NCBI RefSeq assembly: GCF_027580225.2
Contig: NC_073356.2
Location: forward strand, 16,521,501 to 16,585,500
Direction of reading: 5' to 3'
Length of the DNA stretch: 64,000 nucleotides
DNA from: Misgurnus anguillicaudatus
Lineage: Eukaryota > Chordata > Actinopteri > Cypriniformes > Cobitidae
Part shown: in pieces, positions 57,351 to 64,000 of the stretch
Position numbering within the stretch: the stretch's first letter is position 1
How the letters are laid out: each line of letters begins with the position of its first letter
The notes under the pieces: model-generated
The model's input: only the letters and a program-made list of their open reading frames with translations
Databases searched by the model: none
Told to the model about the DNA's origin: nothing
Position numbers and translations under genes: made by a program

Positions 57351-58821
57351 GTCTATATTATGTTATTTTCACTTTAAAATGTCCAATAAAATCCTATGTA
57401 AAAATAAAAATGTCATATAGCTTTTACCACTAGAGGGCAGCCCAAGCGTGTTTAATTGCCTTGCCTTCACACGTGACTAGACCGAAACTTAGTCCGTGCC
57501 TATTAAAAACTATATATACTGAGGATTATTTGATACTAAATCCAATGGAATATTAATATTTCTCATATACATTTGTGTACAAAACTGCAAATGGATGTTA
57601 TATTCTGAAGGCGTGAATCAACGCGAGCTTTCTGGAGAACGTGCAGTACAGGTAGGAATGTTTCGGGGATTCAGACGTAAAACCCTTTCTTTTATTTCAG
57701 TAATATATAACATGACAAGTTTAATTCCGTTTTTCATCAATGTAATACATTGTAAACGTATTAGTTTGTAAAGACGTCAATTTCGCGTCCTCGCGTAGCA
57801 GTGATCGTTTGGCATCGGCTCTATAACAGCTGCATGGTTTAAATGATTGTGAATTGACGCGAAAAAGTGTCACTTTACCTTAAATCATGCATGTTATGCC
57901 AAGTGTATTTAACGTAAACAGTCATGACTTTGAGAAATGTATGAGACATTAAAACACAGCTTGCCACAGCTAGAAGACTGCGTATATTTACATAATCTTC
58001 AGATAAGAAAGTTATATATCATCGTATGCTTAACTAACGGGAACACGATCGATTGCATTATGCTGTCAATCATTATGCTGTCAATCACTCAGCGAAGCAT
58101 TGATTTCACATGGAAAGCAAGAGGACAGGGTCGCAATCTTGATGCGCGTGCATATGTTGTTGCATGAGATGCAGAGCGCGAGTCACCCCTTCACGTGTAT
58201 TCGCGCTTTGGTCTGCCCGCGTCAAGATGCAGAGACCACGGACTCTATGGCTGTTTTAACTTTATTTATTGTATTTCCAGCTTACAACAACTCCTCTTCC
58301 GACAGTTGTTGTCTGATATGTCGGCTCAACGATCACAATGACATTAGATGTCTTAATAAAGGAAACGATTTTTGTGAACTAGATAAAAGATCCTGGCGTT
58401 TCTCCGAAGTTCAAAGCAGACAAAGGCTCAAATATTATGCGAGTCATCGTTCTCACACAAGAATGCAATTTAAACGTGTAAGTTAATCGCCCATCGCTCA
58501 CAGCCCAGCACCTGCACCACTGCATGCGTATCGCGCTGACAAACATACACGTGATTTTACTGCCCTGATGAAATCTAAAAGTATAATTTCTCTTATTAGA
58601 AGCTAGCTTAATGTTTGCCAGTTATTAAGATGGCGGTTGTAGTTTAAATAGAGGTCGTGAAATAATTAGCATTGCCAAAAAGTGCATAAAACAATGTTAT
58701 GTTCCATATTATAAACTTTTGGTTATGTGTACTTAAGTGAGTAAATAAGTTAAATTCTCAATGAGTGTGATATGGCTCTTATTTACCCCTTTTAATGAAG
58801 AATAAAGCTTACTCGGGTATC
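57351..58821. other. Intergenic DNA with a strong CTCF-like site
   Basis: CCACTAGAGGGCAG at 57427-57440 fits the CTCF core closely on the plus strand. No repeat ends were recognised. The plus frame at 58100-58486 (128 codons, cysteine-containing) has no family match that I can name and no splice context; treated as unassigned. Confidence 0.35.
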
Positions 58822-58970
58822 TTACAATGCACTTATGTTGTTATGCAGTTTTAAAATACAAAATACGAACGTCTGGATGTAGATAAAGCCTACTTGGTCA
58901 TATTACAATGCACAAGTTTTGTTGTATGCAGTTTGAAAATACATGTTTGTAGAAAAAGTATATTGTACAA
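58822..58970. repeat. Tandem repeat of about 80 bp, interrupted by a hAT insertion
   Basis: TTACAATGCAC..(A/T)TGTTGTTATGCAGTTT.AAAATACA recurs at 58822 and 58903. A third copy starts at 58962 and resumes after the hAT element at 60582 (TTGTACAATGCACTGATTTTG...CAGTTTCAAAATACAAC). ATAAAGCYTACTYGG links units. The array thus predates the insertion. Confidence 0.7.
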
Positions 58971-60581
58971 TAGTGATCGACCGATATATCGGCCGGCCGA
59001 TACATCGGGCCGATTTTAGCAGGTTTTAGGTGTATCGGCATCGGCCGATTCGCGGCTTGCGTTCGCCGATAGCTTTTCCCCGGCATTAATTACAGACAGG
59101 CGCCCACAGGCAGCTCTGTGTTGCTGGAGGCTGCCTGCAGCCCGTGCATTGCCCCTCCCCCCACTAGCAGAGCGGAGCGCTCCAAGCCTGCTCTGGTAAG
59201 CTTTAAACTTCAAAGCATCTTTTAAAAGCATCGTTTGACTGAAATATTGCCATATACTTTGAAAGTGTTAACACGTTGCTCTATATGTGCGTGCAATCAT
59301 AGCTAAGAAAGTTTGGTGGTCATAATGGAAAACGCGAATGCCTATAAAACTGCTTGCCATTGTATTTAGGGAGCTTCAAATAGCCTTTAGGCTAACCGTA
59401 TGCATACGGCAGCTGTTACGAACATCATATGATTAAATAATGCTGACGTTGTTCCGTGATTTCGTGGTATTTATAGGAGTTTTATTCAGCGACCACCAGT
59501 CTGACGTTTGGACGCGACGCGTGCTCATAATGCCGCAAGCGAACGCAGGTCATCAGCCGAACAGCTGATCATAGCTGGACATGCTGGGTTTTTAATTTTC
59601 ATCTCCATAAATATATGTAGTAGTAAAAGGCTAAAAATTTATATCCATTGCTGATAGTTTCTCGTCATTGTGGAGAGCGCAGTTCATGGTTGCATACGTT
59701 TATGGTTGTTGACACGGAGTTTCGCGGAATTTGTCAGCGGAAAAAAATAAGAAATATGACCCAAAGCACTTAGTTCCAAACAGTTCCCACATGACTTTTA
59801 TGTGACCGGAGAAGTGTTTTTTTGTAAGTTTTGTCAACATTTCTGTTCACTGGGAGCGCAAAGATACATGCACTCTCTCATCCACGTCTCACTGCACCTC
59901 TCCCACGTGCACGCGCGCTCTACTATCTGACCGAAGTCCGTACACAAATCCTCATGTATTTGTTCAGTTTTATGCGTTTTAAGCGAGCTGAGGCAAACTA
60001 ACTATCCCTCGCATTTATTATAGGGCAAGAGGGTGTGTGAGGTACAGAAGTGGGGCAATTGGCATGTTATTCAGAATTCTTTTTAAGTTGTTTTTTGATC
60101 AGTATTGCTGTTTACATTTTCCTTGTCTTCTTATTAAAGACATTTGCTCTACAAGAGATTAAGTTAAGTGCACTAAAACTTAGACCTAAGCATTAAATAG
60201 GTTGTAAATAGTTGGTTACTTTCATGGATAAAGTAAAGTGTTCCCCTTGTTATGCTGCTTGGTTGTTGCTACTGTGTGCAATGGTGTAATTATTATTTTA
60301 TTTATGTATTTTAAGCAGCACTGAATTTTCTTACTTGTTCTACCTCACCTTACTATTTGTTAAATGTAGTTCAATAAATTTTCCTTTTTTAAATTAAGAG
60401 CTGTAACATTTGGTTTTATCATTGTGTCATTTTTATGATATAAACTGAATGAGGAAAAGCAGTATCGGCTCCAAATATCGGCTAAAGAAAATCGGCAGCC
60501 TGTATCGGTCATCGGCTAAAGCTGATGGGAAAAAATCGGTATCGGCATCGGCACAAAAAAATCCATATCGGTCGATCCCTA
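58971..60581. mobile_element. 1.6-kb hAT element with perfect TTGTACAA target duplication
   Basis: The termini TAGTGATCGACCGATAT and the complement of ATATCGGTCGATCCCTA are inverted copies with one mismatch. TTGTACAA flanks both sides (58963-58970, 60582-60589). The sub-terminal regions hold many TATCGGC, ATCGGCC and CGGCTAAA repeats, typical hAT transposase-binding clusters. The interior has no intact transposase. Near 59806-59845 a plus-strand frame reads FFCKFCQHFCS, weakly like a BED-type zinc finger. Best read as a non-autonomous copy. Confidence 0.88.
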
Positions 60582-60740
60582 TTGTACAATGCACTGATTT
60601 TGTTGTTATGCAGTTTCAAAATACAACATGAGAATGTTTAAATGTATATGTAGTCATCATCACTGATGTATCTCTGGCCCCCATGACAAACTAATTGAAT
60701 AGCCCTGTCGTAGACGCTCAACACACAATCATATTCATAA
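60582..60740. other. End of the 80-bp tandem repeat and spacer
   Basis: This is the remainder of the third 80-bp unit after the hAT insertion, followed by about 90 bp of unremarkable sequence before the 2-kb tandem array begins. Confidence 0.5.
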
Positions 60741-62716
60741 ATATAGCTGCAAGCAGCGATACCGGGGTCAAGCCAAACATGGCAAAAAATGATTCATACG
60801 TGATGACTGTCATGATTTAAGATCTAAGTTTGCATTAGTTGTAGGAAAAAAATAGCAATTTTTTCGTATCTTGAGACCACTAGGTGGCGCTGTGCCGAAA
60901 CAATAGATGGTACCTCAGGTCATGACTGTGATGACACATACCAAATTTAGTGTTAATACAATAAAGCGATACGGAAATATAGCCTTAAATGACTTGACCA
61001 CTAGGGGGCACTGACCAAACAATAAATTGTGACTCAGGTCTTGATTGTGATGACACCCACCAAATTTGGTGTAAATACGATAAAGAGATGAAGAGATATA
61101 GCTTCAAATCTCTTGACCACTAGGGGGCGCCGAAAAGTTTACAAGTCCTCTCAGAACATGTTGCTGATGAACCATACCAAGTTTCATAACAATACGCAAT
61201 TGCGTTTCTGAAATACTTGAATTTAAAGAAAAAATTCAAAATGTCCGACACACAAAATGGCTGACCAAAACCATTTGGTATCGTTTGACTCGGCATGCCT
61301 CACGAAATCTAACAAAACTAGTCTCATAATTTTACATTCAGGTTTGCAGTAGTTATAAGCAAAAATAGACATATTTTATATCTCGTGACCAGTAGGGGGC
61401 AGTGTGACGAAATGGTGCATGCACCCTCAGGTCATCACTGTTATGACATATACCAAGTCTCATATTAATACGCAAAAGTTTTGCGAAGATACAGGCTCAA
61501 ACACATTTTGGCGTGCTCGCCCTCACATTCTTTGATGCGTTATACGACAACGAATAGGTCTACCGAAAAGCTTTTGATAACTTTTTGTCTAGAGTGTCTC
61601 TAGATGATGCATACCAAAAATCAAGCCAATCACACGAGCGCTCTAGGAGGAGTTCGAAAAAGTAGGTGTTCAATATAATTCAAAATGGCCGACAGGAAGT
61701 ACGTTTGACTCAGACATATTTGGTACAGTCGGACTCGGCATGAGCCAAGGAATCAATAAAGTGAAGTCTTATGTCAGTGTGGCAATTTAATCAAATGATA
61801 TAAAGATTTTAAACAATTTATTTACATATCCTGACCACTAGGTGGCGCTGTCCTAAAGATTTATAGGTGCGCTCAGAACATGTCACCCATGAACCATGCC
61901 AAATTTCGTAACCATACGCCATTCGGTTTGTGAAATACTGAACTTAATGAGAAAATTCAAAATGGCCGACACCCAAAATGGCCGACCGAAAACCGTTAGG
62001 TATCGTTTGACTCGGCATGCCTCAAGGAATCTAACAAGACCACATTCATGATTTTAGACTCAAGTTTGAAGTAGTTATAAGCGAAAATATGCATTTTTCG
62101 AATCTCGTGACCACTAGGTGGCGCTGTGACAAAACGTTGCAGGCACCCTCAGGTCATGACTGTAATGACATATACCAAGTTTCGTGTCGATACAATAAAG
62201 TTTTGCGAAGATATGGCCTCACGTCCGTTTTGGCGTGCTCGCCGCCATATATGTTGTCAATTTATACGAGAACGCATTGGTCTATCAAAAAGCTTTTGAT
62301 AACTTTTTGTCTGGGGTGTCTCTAGATGCTATATACCAAAGGACATGCAAATCGGACGGACGGTCTAGGAGGAGTTCGAAAAAGTAGGTTTTACGGAAAA
62401 ATCAAAATGGCGGAAAGATTTGCATGACACAAATGACATCAACGTATGCAATTGAATCATCATGAGCCAAGGATTCAGAAGAAACAGGAATTTAGTTTCT
62501 AGGACTCACGGGTCAGAAGTTATGAGCATGAACATAAGTGGATTTTTGGACTGTTGGTGGCGCTAGAGGGTTTGAGTCAGACACACCAATGTTGCTATAG
62601 TAACTTCTAAGACCGTCCTCTACATGTGTGCCAAATTTCATAACTTTCCTATGTACGGTTCTATGGGCTGCCATTGACTTTAATGGCGGAAGAACAAGAA
62701 GAAGAATAATATATAA
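60741..62716 (+). repeat. First unit of a tandem array, period about 1975 bp
   Basis: The unit opens ATATAGCTGCAAGCAGCGAT and closes with GAAGAACAAGAAGAAGAATA. Internally, two stretches about 720 bp apart (about 61130-61530 and 61855-62250) are diverged copies of one another, both with AAAATGGCCGACA-type and CATGCCTCA motifs, so the unit is a higher-order repeat. CTCF-like cores in plus orientation lie at 60877, 60998, 61117, 61389, 61835 and 62111. It is not protein coding; frames break repeatedly. Confidence 0.85.
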
Positions 62717-64000
62717 ATATAGCTGCAAGCAGCGATACCGGGGTCAAGCCAAACATGGCAAAAAATGATTCATACATGATGACTGTCATGATTTAAGATC
62801 TAAGTTTGCATTAGTTTTATGAAAAAATAGCAATTTTTCGTATCTTGAGACCACTAGGTGGCGCTGTGCCGAAACAATAGATGGTGCCTCAGGTCATGAC
62901 TGTGATGACACATACCAAATTTAGTGTAAATATGATAAAGCGATAAGGAGATATAGCCTTAAATGACTTGACCACTAGGGGGCACTGACCAAACAATAAA
63001 TTGTGACTCAGGTCTTGATTGTGATGACTCCCACCAAATTTGGTGTAAATACGTTAAAGAGATGCAGAGATATAGCTTCAAATCTCTTGACCACTAGGGG
63101 GCGCCGAAAAGTTTACAAGTCCTCCCAGAACATGTTGTTGATGAACCATACCAAGTTTCATAACAATACGCAATTGCGTTTATGAAATACTTGAACTTAA
63201 AGAAAAAAAATTAAAATGGCCGACACACAAAATGGCCGACCAAAAACCATTTGGTATCGTTTGACTCGGCATGCCTCACGAAATCTAACAAGACCAGTCT
63301 CATAATTTTACATTCAAGTTTGCAGTAGTTATAAGCAAAAATGTACATTTTTTATATCTCGTGACCAATAGGGGGCAGTGTGATGAAATGGTGCTTGCAC
63401 CCTCAGGTCATCACTGTTATGACATATACCAAGTCTCATATCAATACGCAAAAGTTTTGCGAAGATACAGGCTCAAACACATTTTGGCGTGCTCGCCCTC
63501 GCATTCTTTGATGCGTTATACGACAACGGATAGGTCTACCGTAAAGCTTTTGATAACTTTTTGTCTGGAGTGTCTCTAGATGATGCGTACCAAAAATCAG
63601 GCCAGTCAAACAAGCGCTCTAGGAGGAGTTCGAAAAAGTAAGTGTTCAATATAATTCAAAATGGCCGACAGGAAGTAGGTTTGACTCTAACATATTTGGT
63701 ACAGTCGGACTCGGCACCAGCCAAGAAATCATTAGAGTGAAGTCTTATGTCAGTGTGGCAAATAAATCAAATGATATAAAGATTTTCAACAATTTCTTTA
63801 CATATCCTGACCACTAGGTGGCGCCGTCCTAAAGATTTATAGGTGCGCTCAGAACATGTCACTGATGAACCATGGCAAATTTCGTAGCGATACGCCATTC
63901 TGTTTGTGAAATACTGAACTTAATGAGAAAATTCAAAATGGCCGATACCCAAAATGGCCGACCAAAAACCGTTTGGTATCGTTTGCCTCGACATGCCTCA
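62717..64000 (+). repeat. Second unit of the array, cut by the window edge
   Basis: It opens with the same ATATAGCTGCAAGCAGCGAT and follows the first unit closely, differing by scattered substitutions and 1-3 base gaps. CTCF-like cores fall at 62851, 62972, 63091, 63365 and 63811, each 1974-1976 bp from its counterpart. The array runs out of the window at base 64000. Confidence 0.9.

Noticed and set aside
58100..58486. 128-codon frame as a host gene
   Set aside because: No recognised domain, no splice sites that extend it, and composition like surrounding non-coding DNA.
60741..64000. Tandem array considered as a multi-copy gene cluster
   Set aside because: Every frame is repeatedly interrupted and the conserved words are not arranged in codon periodicity.

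Overview
The window reads as nuclear genomic DNA from a teleost fish, probably a cyprinid or close relative. It has interrupted genes with GT-AG introns, AT-rich non-coding DNA, two decayed Tc1/mariner copies of fish type plus a third Tc1-like remnant, hAT-type elements with 8-bp target duplications, and a very dense load of palindromic MITEs with ends such as TTAAAGGGATAGTTCACC or TTAAAGGGGACATAACATG. There are no bacterial operons, phage genes or CRISPR arrays. Family names for repeats rest on sequence seen here plus recall; no database was searched.

Two host genes are supported, both on the minus strand. (1) 2321-3279: the first two coding exons of a Tribbles pseudokinase, closest to TRIB1 because it carries a VLGDLKLRK catalytic-loop remnant. 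The last coding exon lies beyond base 1. (2) 30234-37497: a complete eight-coding-exon cibar1 (fam92a), a BAR-domain protein of the ciliary base and mitochondria, predicted 289 aa. Human TRIB1 and CIBAR1 are both on chromosome 8, so the pairing fits an ancestral linkage. A candidate RFX X-box half site with a CCAAT box lies just upstream of cibar1. A CRE with two CCAAT boxes lies about 0.9 kb upstream of the trib1 start.

Layout: 1-82 MITE end; 83-4500 trib1 and flank; 4.5-7 kb sparse repeats; 7.05-9.1 kb a nest of at least four transposons; 10.07-11.74 kb a hAT-like element holding a MITE and a dead Tc1; 12-14.5 kb no gene; 14.57-21.2 kb almost continuous MITEs, including a nest at 16.5-18.4 kb; 21.5-22.2 kb hAT; 22.2-25.5 kb unique-looking DNA; 25.5-29.2 kb hAT MITE and two Tc1 relics; 30.2-37.5 kb cibar1; 38.4-43.3 kb MITE cluster; 43.3-49.7 kb mostly repeat-poor except one 744-bp palindrome; 49.7-55.4 kb scattered MITEs; 55.4-57.3 kb an inverted copy of the 3'-end repeat family bordered by 58-bp hairpin units; 58.97-60.58 kb a 1.6-kb hAT with perfect target duplication; 60.74-64 kb a tandem array with a period of about 1975 bp.

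The most interesting unexplained structure is that 3'-end array. Each unit carries about six CTCF-like motifs in one orientation, while the related copy at 55.5-56.8 kb carries them in the opposite orientation. I found no evidence of a wholly new protein system.
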